DNA from: Bryobacteraceae bacterium
GTDB taxonomy: Bacteria > Acidobacteriota > Terriglobia > Bryobacterales > Bryobacteraceae
Direction: 5' to 3'
NCBI GenBank assembly: GCA_023384675.1
Contig: JAHDVK010000027.1
Span: 1 to 64,000, forward strand
Length of the DNA stretch: 64,000 bases
Shown: one piece after another, positions 31,506-39,905 of the stretch
Layout: the number at the start of each line of letters is the position of its first letter
Numbering within the stretch: the first letter of the stretch is position 1
Translations under genes and position numbers: made by a program
The notes under the pieces: model-generated
What the model was told of the DNA's origin: nothing
What the model saw: only the letters and a program-made list of their open reading frames with translations
Databases searched by the model: none

Positions 31506-33233
31506 CTACAGGTGGCTTCTGCTGAAATCGCGCGCCATTTCCTCGCCCACGCCCGAAAAGCCTTCATAGATCTCGCGGGCGCGCGCCAGTGCGGCCTGGA
31601 CGTGGGGCAGTATGTTCGCTTCGCCGATATGCTCCACAAACTCGGCCTGCTTCAGGAATTGGGCGGGCTGCGAAAGCGCACCGCACAACAGCAGCGTGCG
31701 GCCCGACTTGCGGAGCCGTTCATTCAGTTTTTCGAGCGCGTGGAGGCCCGTCGCGTCAATCGCCGTCATGTTGCGGAGCCGCAGGATCACAATGGGCGCG
31801 AACCTGGAAAGATCGCGCGTCTCGTCCGCCAGCAGGTCCGTGGTCCCGAACAGGAAGGGGCCGTGAATACGGAGAATTGTCACGTAGGGCGGAACGTCCT
31901 TGTCCTGGAGGATGTGCGGGCGGCCGTCCTCGATGTACTCGACTGTGACCGCCGAAACCGTGGTGGTCTGGGAGATGCGGTAGATGTACAGAAGCGCCGC
32001 GAGCGCCATCCCCACCTCCACGGCGAGAGTGAGGTCGGCGACCACCGTCAACACGAACGTGATCAGCCACACGGATTTGTCCGCGAGATCGAGGCGCCAG
32101 ATGGCTGCGGTTTCGCGCCACTCGCCCATGTTGTAGGCCACAACGAACAGGACCGCGGCCAGCGTCGCCAACGGGATGAAGCGGGCCAGCGGGGCGGCAA
32201 CAAGGATGACCACGAGGAGGGTGAGCGCATGGACAATGCCCGACACCGGCGTACGCGCGCCCGAGCGGAAGTTCGTGGCTGTGCGCGCGATGGCGCCGGT
32301 GACGGGAATGCCGCCCACGATGGGAGCGGCGATGTTGGCCAGACCCTGCGCCGCCAGCTCGACGTTTGAATTGTGCCGGTCGCCGATCATCGTGTCGCCG
32401 ACCACCGCCGACAGGAGGCTTTCCACCGAGGCGAGCAGGGCCACGGTCAGCGCCGAAGGCAGGAGCGGGAGAATCAGGTCCGGACGGAACTCGGGGATGT
32501 CGAACACGGGTAAGCCTTGTGGAATGCCGCCGAACTTCGTCCCGATCGTCTCCACGTGGAGATCGAACAGGGCGACCGCCGCCGTGCCGGCCACCAGTGC
32601 CACGATGGAGCCGGGCACCTTGGGCGCCCAGCGGGGGAAGAGCAGGATCAGCGCCAGCGAGGCGCTCGCCAGGGCTAAGGTGACGGGGTCGGTGGCGCCG
32701 AAGTTCTCCGCCAGCGCGCGCAAGCGCGCGAAAAACTCGCTGGGGTCGCCGGGCAGGTTCAAACCGAGGAAGTCCTTGATCTGCGTGGAGGCGATCAGCA
32801 GCGCGATGCCGTTCGTGAAGCCGATCACGACGGGACGCGGGATATAGCGCACCGCCGCGCCAAGGCCGCTCAGCCCCAGCACGAGCATGATCACGCCGGC
32901 CATCATGGTCACGACCAACAGCCCCGACAGCCCATGCTGAGCGATGATGCCCGCGACGATGACGACAAACGCGCCCGTCGGCCCTGAAACCTGGATCTTC
33001 GACCCGCCGAGCAAAGAAACGATCAACCCGCCCACGATTGCGGTGTAGATACCGGCTTGCGGCGTCACGCCGCTGGCGATACCGAAGGCCATGGCCAAGG
33101 GGAGCGCCACCAGCCCCACGGTGACGCCCGCGATGGTATCGCGGGTCAAGTCCTGCCGCCGGTAGTGGCGCAGGCACTCGAACAGTTTTGGCCGCCAGAG
33201 GCGGAAAGGTAATTCTCCCGGAAGGCTGGTCAT
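31506..33233 (-). CDS. SulP-family inorganic anion transporter with STAS domain
   Basis: A 575-residue transporter. The membrane part begins RQDLTRDTIAGVTVGLVALPLAMAFGIASG, a SulP signature, and has about twelve helices including GGLIVSLLGGSKIQVSGPTGAFVVIV. A cytoplasmic STAS domain (about residues 445-560) carries VILRLRNMTAIDATGLHALEKL. It moves sulfate, bicarbonate or related anions; the substrate is not predictable here. The start codon overlaps the arsR stop (ATGA), so an ArsR-type repressor and the transporter form an operon. Confidence 0.93.
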   Translation of the reverse strand: MTSLPGELPFRLWRPKLFECLRHYRRQDLTRDTIAGVTVGLVALPLAMAFGIASGVTPQAGIYTAIVGGLIVSLLGGSKIQVSGPTGAFVVIVAGIIAQHGLSGLLVVTMMAGVIMLVLGLSGLGAAVRYIPRPVVIGFTNGIALLIASTQIKDFLGLNLPGDPSEFFARLRALAENFGATDPVTLALASASLALILLFPRWAPKVPGSIVALVAGTAAVALFDLHVETIGTKFGGIPQGLPVFDIPEFRPDLILPLLPSALTVALLASVESLLSAVVGDTMIGDRHNSNVELAAQGLANIAAPIVGGIPVTGAIARTATNFRSGARTPVSGIVHALTLLVVILVAAPLARFIPLATLAAVLFVVAYNMGEWRETAAIWRLDLADKSVWLITFVLTVVADLTLAVEVGMALAALLYIYRISQTTTVSAVTVEYIEDGRPHILQDKDVPPYVTILRIHGPFLFGTTDLLADETRDLSRFAPIVILRLRNMTAIDATGLHALEKLNERLRKSGRTLLLCGALSQPAQFLKQAEFVEHIGEANILPHVQAALARAREIYEGFSGVGEEMARDFSRSHL

Positions 33234-33586
33234 CGCCCCGCCCTCCGCGCCCGCGGCGATTCGCCTTCGGCCTCGATCTCCTCAATCATAATTTGGGTTC
33301 CCTTCAGTTGCTCCAGAAAGTAGCGCTTCAGAATGTCCAGCACTTTCACCAGCACCGGGTCTCGCAGCGAGTAAAACACCTGGTTGCCCTCACGGCGGTT
33401 GACCACCACCTGTTTCGAGCGCAGCACGGCCAGGTGCTGGGACCCATTGGCCTGTTCGAGGCCCAGGCGGTCAATGATCTGTCCGGCCGAAAGTTCGCCC
33501 TCGCGCAGAAGTTCGACCATGGCGATGCGCGTCGGGTGCGCGAGCGCCTGGAAGATCTCGGCTTTGAACTGGCGGAGTTCGTGCAT
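33230..33586 (-). CDS. ArsR-family winged-helix regulator of the SulP operon
   Basis: A 118-residue repressor with the ArsR/SmtB helix-turn-helix: FQALAHPTRIAMVELLREGELSAGQIIDRLG and GSQHLAVLRSKQVVVNRREGNQVFYSL. The metal-sensing ELCVCDL of ArsR is replaced by ELSAGQI, so the classic arsenic site is missing. The ligand is unknown, perhaps redox or anion related. The C-terminus is charged and Arg-rich. It overlaps sulP by four bases and an inverted repeat lies just before its start, suggesting autoregulation. Confidence 0.88.
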   Translation of the reverse strand: MHELRQFKAEIFQALAHPTRIAMVELLREGELSAGQIIDRLGLEQANGSQHLAVLRSKQVVVNRREGNQVFYSLRDPVLVKVLDILKRYFLEQLKGTQIMIEEIEAEGESPRARRAGR

Positions 33587-33593
33587 TGAAGTA

Positions 33594-33615
33594 TCAGTAT
33601 ATAAGAAATTACTAA
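33594..33615. promoter_or_regulatory. Candidate operator between arsR and the GH127 gene
   Basis: TCAGTA (33594-33599) and TACTAA (33610-33615) form an imperfect inverted repeat (five of six pairs) across ten AT-rich bases, eight bases from the arsR start. Position and AT content suit an ArsR-family site. Confidence 0.35.
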
Positions 33616-33675
33616 TGGACGCCAGGCAATTGCGTCTGGCCCTGGATCGACGGTACGATCACCCCGGAGTCCCCT

Positions 33676-35841
33676 ATGCGCCTTATCGCCTTGTTGATTG
33701 CCCTTGCCTGCCTCGCCCCGGGGCAGAAGCCGCAGACGATCGACCTGATCCGCGACCGCTTCGAGCCGGCGCGGTTCGAGGACCAGCGGATCGAGGGATT
33801 TCTCGGCGAACGTATGCGGGTGAACCTCGAGCGGCGGCTGTTGAACATCGAGGAGCAGATTCTGCTGGAAGGCTTTCAATCGCGCCCTGGCAAGCACCCT
33901 TGGATCGGCGAGCACATCGGCAAGTACCTGCATGCGGCCGCGAACACATGGCGGCTGACGAGGAATGAGGCGCTGCGCGCGCAGATGACGCGCATGGCGC
34001 TGGCGCTGATCGCCACGCAAAAAGAGGATGGCTACCTCGGCACGTACACGGATGAAGAGCGCTGGACCAGTTGGGATGTGTGGGTCCACAAGTACAACCT
34101 GATCGGGCTGTTGTCGTACTACGAAATTTCAGGGGATGAGCGCGCGCTGGATGCGGCGTCGAGAATCGGGCTGCTGCTGCACCGCGAGTTCGTCACGAAA
34201 CAGCGCGACGTGGTGAAGAGTTCGACCCACGTGGGGATGGCCGCTTCGAGCGTGCTGGAACCGCTTTGCCAGCTTTACCGCCATTCGGGCGATTACCGGC
34301 ATCTGGACGCCGCGCTGGCGATGGTCAAAAGTTGGGAGACCCCGCACGGGCCGAAGCTGTTGTCGTCACTGCTTTCCCACGGCGAGGTGCATCGCACGGG
34401 GAACGCGAAGGCCTACGAGATGATGTCGGATCTGGTGGGTCTGCTCGAGTTGTATCGCATCACGGGCACACCGGATTACCTGGAGGCGCCGCGGCGCGCC
34501 GCGCACGATATCGCCGCGAAGCGGCGCTTTCTCACCGGCTCCACCAGCAACCATGAGCATTTTCAGGAGGACCACCTCTTCCCCGGCGAACCCATCAACG
34601 ATGTGGGCGAAGGCTGCGCCACGGTCACCTGGATGCAGCTCAACTGGCACCTGCTGCGGCTGACCGGCGAGGCGCGTTACGCCGATGAACTCGAGCGCAC
34701 CATCTTCAATCAGCTTCTGGCGGCGCAGGAACCGGAGACGGGCGACATCTGCTACTTCACGCCGATGAATGGCCGGAAATCGCCGCGACGCGACGTGAAC
34801 TGCTGCCGTTCTTCGGAGCCGCGCGGCATTTCTCTGATCCCTCAGGCAGTGTGGGGCGCCGAGGGCGAAGCCGTGAAAATCCTCACCTACACTCCCGGCC
34901 GCGCGACGATCAACGGATTGCTGATCGAATCGGAGACCGATTTCCCGAACACGGGCCGTGTGCGGCTGGCAGTGACCGGGTTGGGCCGCGGACAGCGCGT
35001 GCCGATTTTGCTGCGTGTGCCGTCATGGACCCGGGCGTATTCTGTCCGAATCGATGGAGAGACCTTGAAGGGCGAGCCGGGCGCCTTCCTGCGGGTGGAC
35101 CGCGCGTGGGGGGTGAAGGAGATGATCGACATCGAGATGGAGATGAGCGTGCAGGTCCACGATGGCGGCGCCGCCTATCCGAACCACCTCGCCATCCAGC
35201 GCGGTCCGATGATGATGGCGCTGGAGACGCAGGCGAACGCCGGCGTGCCGCATCTGTTCCGCGCCGGGCTGCGGAGCGCCGCACAGGCTGGCGACGGCTA
35301 CACCGTGCCGGGAATCGCTTGGCGCGATGGGAAGTTGGTGGAGACAGATCTCAAGTTGATCCCGTTTGCCGATGCGAAGGACTACCGCATCTGGTTGGCG
35401 AAGGCAGGCCGGGTGCCGGCCGGGCCGGTATCTCGAGCCGCTTTTGGGCGCGAACTCGCGCTGCGCCGCACTCATACCGCACAGGGGTCGATGGTGGACG
35501 AGCGCGTGGAGACCTTCCGGTTGCAGACGCCGCGCGAGGCCGAAGGTGGCCCGGTTTCGTTGGGCGTCGAACTCCGCGCGCCCGGATCGTTCCGGCGCGT
35601 GGTGATTGTGGCCGGGCCCGCGGGTGCGGGCTTTCGCGCGCCGGGTCCGGTGCTGGAGGTCCAGCGGCGGGCCGGCGGCGGATGGGAACCGGCGGGGCGG
35701 CTGGAGGGGTTTCTCGCGAAGCCCGGCGAGCGTTTCGAGCTGAAACTGCCCGCGCCGGTGGAGGCGCACGCGGTCCGCATCACGGGCGACGCCCCGCCCG
35801 AGGGAGTGAGCTGTGCCGAAATCGAAGTCTGGGAAAACTAG
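33676..35841 (+). CDS. Secreted GH127-type (beta-L-arabinofuranosidase/DUF1680) glycoside hydrolase
   Basis: A 721-residue enzyme with signal peptide MRLIALLIALACLAPGQ. The (alpha/alpha)6 core has YLGTYTDEERWTSWDVWVHKYNLIGLLSYYE and a zinc-dependent centre like that of HypBA1: Glu312 and Cys314 in DVGEGCATVTWMQLNW and the pair Cys376-Cys377 in VNCCRSSEPRG. In characterised members a cysteine is the nucleophile. The C-terminal half is beta-rich, ending in a carbohydrate-binding-like domain. It acts on L-arabinofuranoside or related plant glycans; substrate is inferred. The next gene starts inside its 3' end. Confidence 0.88.
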   Translation: MRLIALLIALACLAPGQKPQTIDLIRDRFEPARFEDQRIEGFLGERMRVNLERRLLNIEEQILLEGFQSRPGKHPWIGEHIGKYLHAAANTWRLTRNEALRAQMTRMALALIATQKEDGYLGTYTDEERWTSWDVWVHKYNLIGLLSYYEISGDERALDAASRIGLLLHREFVTKQRDVVKSSTHVGMAASSVLEPLCQLYRHSGDYRHLDAALAMVKSWETPHGPKLLSSLLSHGEVHRTGNAKAYEMMSDLVGLLELYRITGTPDYLEAPRRAAHDIAAKRRFLTGSTSNHEHFQEDHLFPGEPINDVGEGCATVTWMQLNWHLLRLTGEARYADELERTIFNQLLAAQEPETGDICYFTPMNGRKSPRRDVNCCRSSEPRGISLIPQAVWGAEGEAVKILTYTPGRATINGLLIESETDFPNTGRVRLAVTGLGRGQRVPILLRVPSWTRAYSVRIDGETLKGEPGAFLRVDRAWGVKEMIDIEMEMSVQVHDGGAAYPNHLAIQRGPMMMALETQANAGVPHLFRAGLRSAAQAGDGYTVPGIAWRDGKLVETDLKLIPFADAKDYRIWLAKAGRVPAGPVSRAAFGRELALRRTHTAQGSMVDERVETFRLQTPREAEGGPVSLGVELRAPGSFRRVVIVAGPAGAGFRAPGPVLEVQRRAGGGWEPAGRLEGFLAKPGERFELKLPAPVEAHAVRITGDAPPEGVSCAEIEVWEN

Positions 35842-36184
35842 CCGCGATCCCGCCAAGGCGGCTGCCGATGCCGCCTACATCGCGCGCGCGGCGCGCGTGA
35901 TGCGCTGGGTGATGCTGCTGGCGATCCTCGCCACCGTGACGGTGCTGTACTTCATGATCGAACCGGTGGTGCGGATGGCCTGGAATGGAGAAATCCAGAA
36001 CTATCTCCTGTATCGCCAGGAATTGATCAAGGAGGGCGAAACGCCGCCGCCGTTGTTTGACCCGCGTTGGACCCGGTGGCTGCTGACGGTGGGCGGGGGC
36101 CTGTTTATGCTGATTCTGTTTTCGGCGCTGTACCGGGCGCTGAAGCGACTCGAGCGCCCAGGCGACGAGCGCGGCGCGCGCTGA
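35813..36184 (+). CDS. Small two-helix membrane protein
   Basis: A 123-residue protein overlapping the GH127 gene by 29 bases. Its start is GTG with AGGGAG six bases upstream. An N-terminal basic segment (PKSKSGKTSRDPAKAAAD) precedes helices at about residues 30-49 (MRWVMLLAILATVTVLYFMI) and 88-107 (WLLTVGGGLFMLILFSALY). Between them is a loop ending PPPLFDPRWTRW. No family is recognised; it may be cotranscribed with the hydrolase. Confidence 0.6.
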   Translation: MPKSKSGKTSRDPAKAAADAAYIARAARVMRWVMLLAILATVTVLYFMIEPVVRMAWNGEIQNYLLYRQELIKEGETPPPLFDPRWTRWLLTVGGGLFMLILFSALYRALKRLERPGDERGAR

Positions 36185-36204
36185 TCCGGGCGTCCGCGGG
36201 AACC

Positions 36205-37257
36205 TCATGCCGCCGCGGAACCGCGGCGTGGCCGCAGCGTCAGTTCATCGCGGCCGCGCGCCTTTTCGACGCGTACGATGCCGCCCGGATGCGTCAAGCC
36301 ATCTACTACCAGCCCCGCGACCTTTTGGATCACGTGCCGGTGCAACGCGCGCTTCAATTCGCGGGCGCCATAGCGCGTGCTGGTGCCTTCTTTCAGGAGA
36401 AATTCGCGGGCTTCGGCGGACAGTTCGACTTGAAAGGCGCGGGCGCCGAGGCGCTGGGCGAGATGTTCGCGCAGCGCGTGAAGCTGCAAGTCGAGAATCG
36501 CTTCGAAGGCGCGGCGGCCGAGCGGCGCGTAGGTGATGACCTGGTCCACGCGGTTGACGAATTCCGGCGAGAAGCGCCGGCGTACGGCGCGCGTCGCGAT
36601 GGCCTGCATTTTCGCAGCGGCGCCGTGCGCCGCGACGGCAGCCAAAGAGGCAAAGCCGAAGCCATCTTCCAGGCGATCCATCATCTCTCTCGCGCCGAGA
36701 TTGCTGGTCAGGAAAATCAGGCTGCGCTCGAAGTTCACCGCCGTGTTGTCGCCGAGCTTGAGGGTGGCTTTGTCCAGCACGCCGAGCAGCAGGCGGGTGA
36801 GGGACCCGGCGGCCTTTTCGATTTCGTCGAACAGGACCAGCGAAAGCGGACATTTCTCACTGGCGGCGGCGTTCAGCTTCTGCTGGCTGATCATGGGCTG
36901 TGTTTCGCGGTGGCCGAGGTAGCCGGGGGGAGCGCCGATCAGTTTCGCTACCTCGTGATCGAGCTGGAATTCCCCGCAATCGACGCGCAGCACATGGCGC
37001 TCGTGACCATGGAGCGCCTCGGCAAGCGCTTCCACCGTGCGGGTTTTGCCGGTGCCGGTGGGGCCCAGCAGGAGAAACACGCCCACGGGGCGGCCGGTGG
37101 GGGCGAGTCCCGATTCGAAGAGCTGGACATAGGGTGCGATGATATCGATCGCATCGTCCTGGCCGGCGATGCGGCGCCGCAGCGCCTCCGCCAGCCGGCC
37201 GGCACGCGACGGCCCGTCTGCGCGCGCTCCGCGCAGGGAAATGACATTGCTCTTCAT
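36205..37257 (-). CDS. Stand-alone AAA+ ATPase of the ClpA/B/C D2 type
   Basis: A 350-residue protein equivalent to only the second ATPase ring of Clp chaperones, without N-domain, D1 or middle domain. Walker A is LLGPTGTGKTRTVEALAEAL, Walker B is LVLFDEIEKAAGSL, sensor 1 is IFLTSNLGAREMMD, the Arg finger region is RFSPEFVNRVDQVI and sensor 2 is TRYGARELKRALHRHV. At the place where ClpC has its ClpP-docking MGF, this protein has DGFGFAS. It may therefore be an independent unfoldase or chaperone. The first 30 residues are basic. It is convergent with the small membrane gene and downstream of wecB. Confidence 0.85.
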   Translation of the reverse strand: MKSNVISLRGARADGPSRAGRLAEALRRRIAGQDDAIDIIAPYVQLFESGLAPTGRPVGVFLLLGPTGTGKTRTVEALAEALHGHERHVLRVDCGEFQLDHEVAKLIGAPPGYLGHRETQPMISQQKLNAAASEKCPLSLVLFDEIEKAAGSLTRLLLGVLDKATLKLGDNTAVNFERSLIFLTSNLGAREMMDRLEDGFGFASLAAVAAHGAAAKMQAIATRAVRRRFSPEFVNRVDQVITYAPLGRRAFEAILDLQLHALREHLAQRLGARAFQVELSAEAREFLLKEGTSTRYGARELKRALHRHVIQKVAGLVVDGLTHPGGIVRVEKARGRDELTLRPRRGSAAA

Positions 37258-37359
37258 GGACGAGGACTCCTCCCTCGCAAGAAATTATAGACGGCGGAAG
37301 CGAAAAAACGGCCTCCGGCGGGGGCAAAAGCAGGCTGTCCGGCGATTTCTTTCGAATTT

Positions 37360-38472
37360 TTATTTGCTTTGGAATGTGATGATTGCGTCCAAAATGCGGG
37401 CGCAGGCGCGGCCGTCGCCGAAAGGGCTGTCAACAGGTGCGCCGGCGGGGGCGGTTTTGCGCTTTTCCAGAGCCGCGAACACGGCCGAACAGATCCGTTC
37501 CGGATCGGTGCCGGCGAGTTCGGCGCAGCCTGCCTCGACGGCCTCCTGGCGTTCCGTGACGGCTCGCATGACGATCACCGGCTTGCCCAGGGCGGGGCCT
37601 TCTTCCTGCACGCCGCCCGAGTCCGTGAGCAGCACGTCGGCGCGGCGCATCAGGTCGATGAACGGGACGTAATCCAGGGGTTCGAGCAGGGTGACGCCGG
37701 GCGCGCCGCGCAGCCGCCTTTGGACCACCTCGCGGACATTCGGGTTCGGATGGACCGGATAGACGATTTGGATGTCCCCGCGCGCCGCGATGCGCAACGC
37801 CGCCTCGCAGATCTGTTCAAACCCCGGACCGAAGCTTTCGCGGCGGTGCGCGGTCATCGCGACGAGGCTCTTGCCGGACGGGGGCAGGGGCCCGCCGTAG
37901 CCGGCGATTACGCCGCGTTCGAGCTGGTCCACCACCAGCAGCAGCGCGTCGATGCCGGTGTTGCCGGTGACGTGGATGCGGTCCCCGGGAACGCGCTCCT
38001 GGCGCAGTTGGGCGGCGGCGCGGGCGGTGGGGGCGAAGTGGAGCGCGGAAAGGCGGGTGGTGAGGACGCGGTTCAATTCTTCGGGGAACGGTTCGGCGAG
38101 GCTGCCGGTGCGCAGGCCGGCCTCGACGTGGCCCACGGGGATTCCGCGATAGAAGGAGGCGAGCGCGGCGGCGAAGGTTGTCGTGGTATCTCCCTGCACA
38201 AGGACGAAGCCAGGCTTTTCCTCGGCCAGCACGGGATCGAGGGCTTCGATCACGCGCGCGGTCAGCCCGGCCAGCGTTTGGCCGGGGCGCATCACGCCCA
38301 GGTCGTGATGGGGCCGCACCTTGAAGACCTCCAGGATGGTGTCGAGCAGCTCGCGGTGCTGGGCGGTGACGCAGACGCGGGGCTCGAAGGCGGGGTGCGT
38401 CTGCATCGCCAACACGAGCGGGCACAGCTTCACAGCTTCCGGCCGGGTGCCGAAGACGAAAAGGACGCGCAT
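37360..38472 (-). CDS. wecB: UDP-N-acetylglucosamine 2-epimerase (non-hydrolysing)
   Basis: A 370-residue enzyme interconverting UDP-GlcNAc and UDP-ManNAc for surface polysaccharide synthesis. VLFVFGTRPEAVKLCPLV at the N-terminus, HVEAGLRTGSLAEPFPEELNR, VAMTAHRRESFG and LLTDSGGVQEEGPALGKPVIVMR are the family motifs. Length is typical. Twenty-nine bases after infA on the same strand. No other O-antigen genes are nearby. Confidence 0.95.
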   Translation of the reverse strand: MRVLFVFGTRPEAVKLCPLVLAMQTHPAFEPRVCVTAQHRELLDTILEVFKVRPHHDLGVMRPGQTLAGLTARVIEALDPVLAEEKPGFVLVQGDTTTTFAAALASFYRGIPVGHVEAGLRTGSLAEPFPEELNRVLTTRLSALHFAPTARAAAQLRQERVPGDRIHVTGNTGIDALLLVVDQLERGVIAGYGGPLPPSGKSLVAMTAHRRESFGPGFEQICEAALRIAARGDIQIVYPVHPNPNVREVVQRRLRGAPGVTLLEPLDYVPFIDLMRRADVLLTDSGGVQEEGPALGKPVIVMRAVTERQEAVEAGCAELAGTDPERICSAVFAALEKRKTAPAGAPVDSPFGDGRACARILDAIITFQSK

Positions 38473-38501
38473 GGGGGGAGGCGGCGAACGGCGGCGGGCG
38501 C

Positions 38502-38720
38502 CTACTTGTGGCGGTAGGTGATGCGTCCCTTGGTGAGGTCGTACGGCGACATCTCGAGAGTGACGCGGTCGCCAGCCAGCACGCGGATGCGGTTGCGCCG
38601 CAGTTTGCCGGCCAGGTGAGCGAGGACGATCCGGTCCTGCTCCAATTGCACGCTGAACAGGCCGCTGGGGAACTTTTCCACCACCACGCCTGTCATTTCG
38701 ATACAGTCTTCTTTACTCAT
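38502..38720 (-). CDS. infA: Translation initiation factor IF-1
   Basis: A 72-residue OB-fold protein that binds the ribosomal A site during initiation. [19 protein letters not shown], then [21 protein letters not shown] and [15 protein letters not shown] are diagnostic. AGGAGG lies directly upstream of the ATG at 38720; a longer reading frame upstream is not coding. Here it is away from the usual ribosomal-protein operon. A TATACT -10-like hexamer on the minus strand (38782-38787) is the likely promoter. Confidence 0.96.
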   Translation of the reverse strand: MSKEDCIEMTGVVVEKFPSGLFSVQLEQDRIVLAHLAGKLRRNRIRVLAGDRVTLEMSPYDLTKGRITYRHK

Positions 38721-38781
38721 CAGCCTCCTGGGACGAAGATTCGCACGCGCACAGATCCCCTGCGCAGTTCCGTCATTAGAA

Positions 38782-38787
38782 AGTATA
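38782..38787 (-). promoter_or_regulatory. infA: Putative -10 element of infA
   Basis: On the minus strand this reads TATACT, five of six matches to TATAAT, about 60 bases upstream of the infA start. No convincing -35 hexamer was found at 16-18 bases. Confidence 0.35.
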
Positions 38788-38839
38788 TCCCAAAGACCGG
38801 CCGCTCCCGGACGATAAGCCACCTCAGAGAGTGACCATC

Positions 38840-39859
38840 ATGCAGCAGAGCAATTTGATTTCGATCCGCGATTCCATCGAGGAACTGGGCCAGTTGGAGG
38901 ACCGTCTGAAGGTTCTGCTGGAAGCCTACGGGGCGGCCTTTGCCGATGTGGATACGGAGTTGTTCAGGCTGTACGCGTCGAAGCTGGGAATCCCGAAGCC
39001 TGATTTCATTGCGCCGCGCGAGGCGCTGCGGGAGCGCACGGGAGTGGCCGGCATCAGGGTCGCCCGGGAGGCCTTCCGGGAGGGCATTGTGAAGGCGGGC
39101 AACGATTTCGCGAGCCGGATGACCGGGCTGGTGGAGATGAGCGATGTGCTGGAGCGGATCGGGCGCCTCAACGACAGGCTGCGGGGCAGTGCGGGCCGGC
39201 AGACCGAACGGCTGGAGGACGTCAGGAACGGCCTGCAGCAGACTATGACGATTAACAGTCTGGACGAAATGAGGCGCTCGCTGACCGGGCAGATTTCGCT
39301 GCTCGAAAAAACAATTGATGACGTGCGCCAGGACAATGCCGCGATGCTGGCGGAGATGGAAGAGGAGATGGCCACTTACCGGCGGCAACTGGACGAGGCC
39401 ACCTGCCTGGCGGGCCAAGATCCGGTCACCCGGCTGCCGAACTGCCGCGCGCTCGAAAGCGAGGTTCGCTCGCATCTGGAGTCGGGCGTGCACTTCAGTC
39501 TGATTCTGATCACGCCGCAGCAGTTGGCGCTGGTGAACCGCCAGTTGGGTCACGAAGGGGGCGACGAACTGCTGAAGCAGGTGGGCGAGCGGCTGCGGGA
39601 GGTCTGCGGCCGCGAGGAGAAGGTGGCGCGCTGGCGGGGAGCAGAGTTCGCCTTTCTGATGGTGGGCGGGCTGAATAAGGCGATCGCGCGTTCGCGGGAA
39701 CTCGTTCGGGAATTGACCGGCGAATACACGCTGCCGGGGCCATCCGGGCCCAGACGATTCCAAATCACGGTGCGCTATGGCATCGCCGAAAGCCGGAACG
39801 GCGACTCGAAAGCCGAACTGTTGGCCAGGGCGGAATCCTTGCTGATGGGCGCCGTCTGA
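38840..39859 (+). CDS. GGDEF-domain protein with degenerate active site
   Basis: About 339 residues. The N-terminal half is helical, ending in a coiled-coil-like stretch (RSLTGQISLLEKTIDDVRQD, EEEMATYRRQLDE). It feeds into a GGDEF domain starting DPVTRLPNCRAL, with HEGGDELLKQVGERL. The active loop that should read GG(D/E)EF is RGAEF (about 266-270), losing the first Gly and the catalytic Asp, so diguanylate cyclase activity is unlikely and c-di-GMP binding or a structural role is inferred. The ATG at 38840 is chosen; an in-frame GTG at 38831 is possible. Divergent from infA. Confidence 0.8.
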   Translation: MQQSNLISIRDSIEELGQLEDRLKVLLEAYGAAFADVDTELFRLYASKLGIPKPDFIAPREALRERTGVAGIRVAREAFREGIVKAGNDFASRMTGLVEMSDVLERIGRLNDRLRGSAGRQTERLEDVRNGLQQTMTINSLDEMRRSLTGQISLLEKTIDDVRQDNAAMLAEMEEEMATYRRQLDEATCLAGQDPVTRLPNCRALESEVRSHLESGVHFSLILITPQQLALVNRQLGHEGGDELLKQVGERLREVCGREEKVARWRGAEFAFLMVGGLNKAIARSRELVRELTGEYTLPGPSGPRRFQITVRYGIAESRNGDSKAELLARAESLLMGAV

Positions 39860-39905
39860 GGGAGTCCGCGCCCTGCTACGATCGGGGTGAGGTTCGAGAG
39901 CGATC

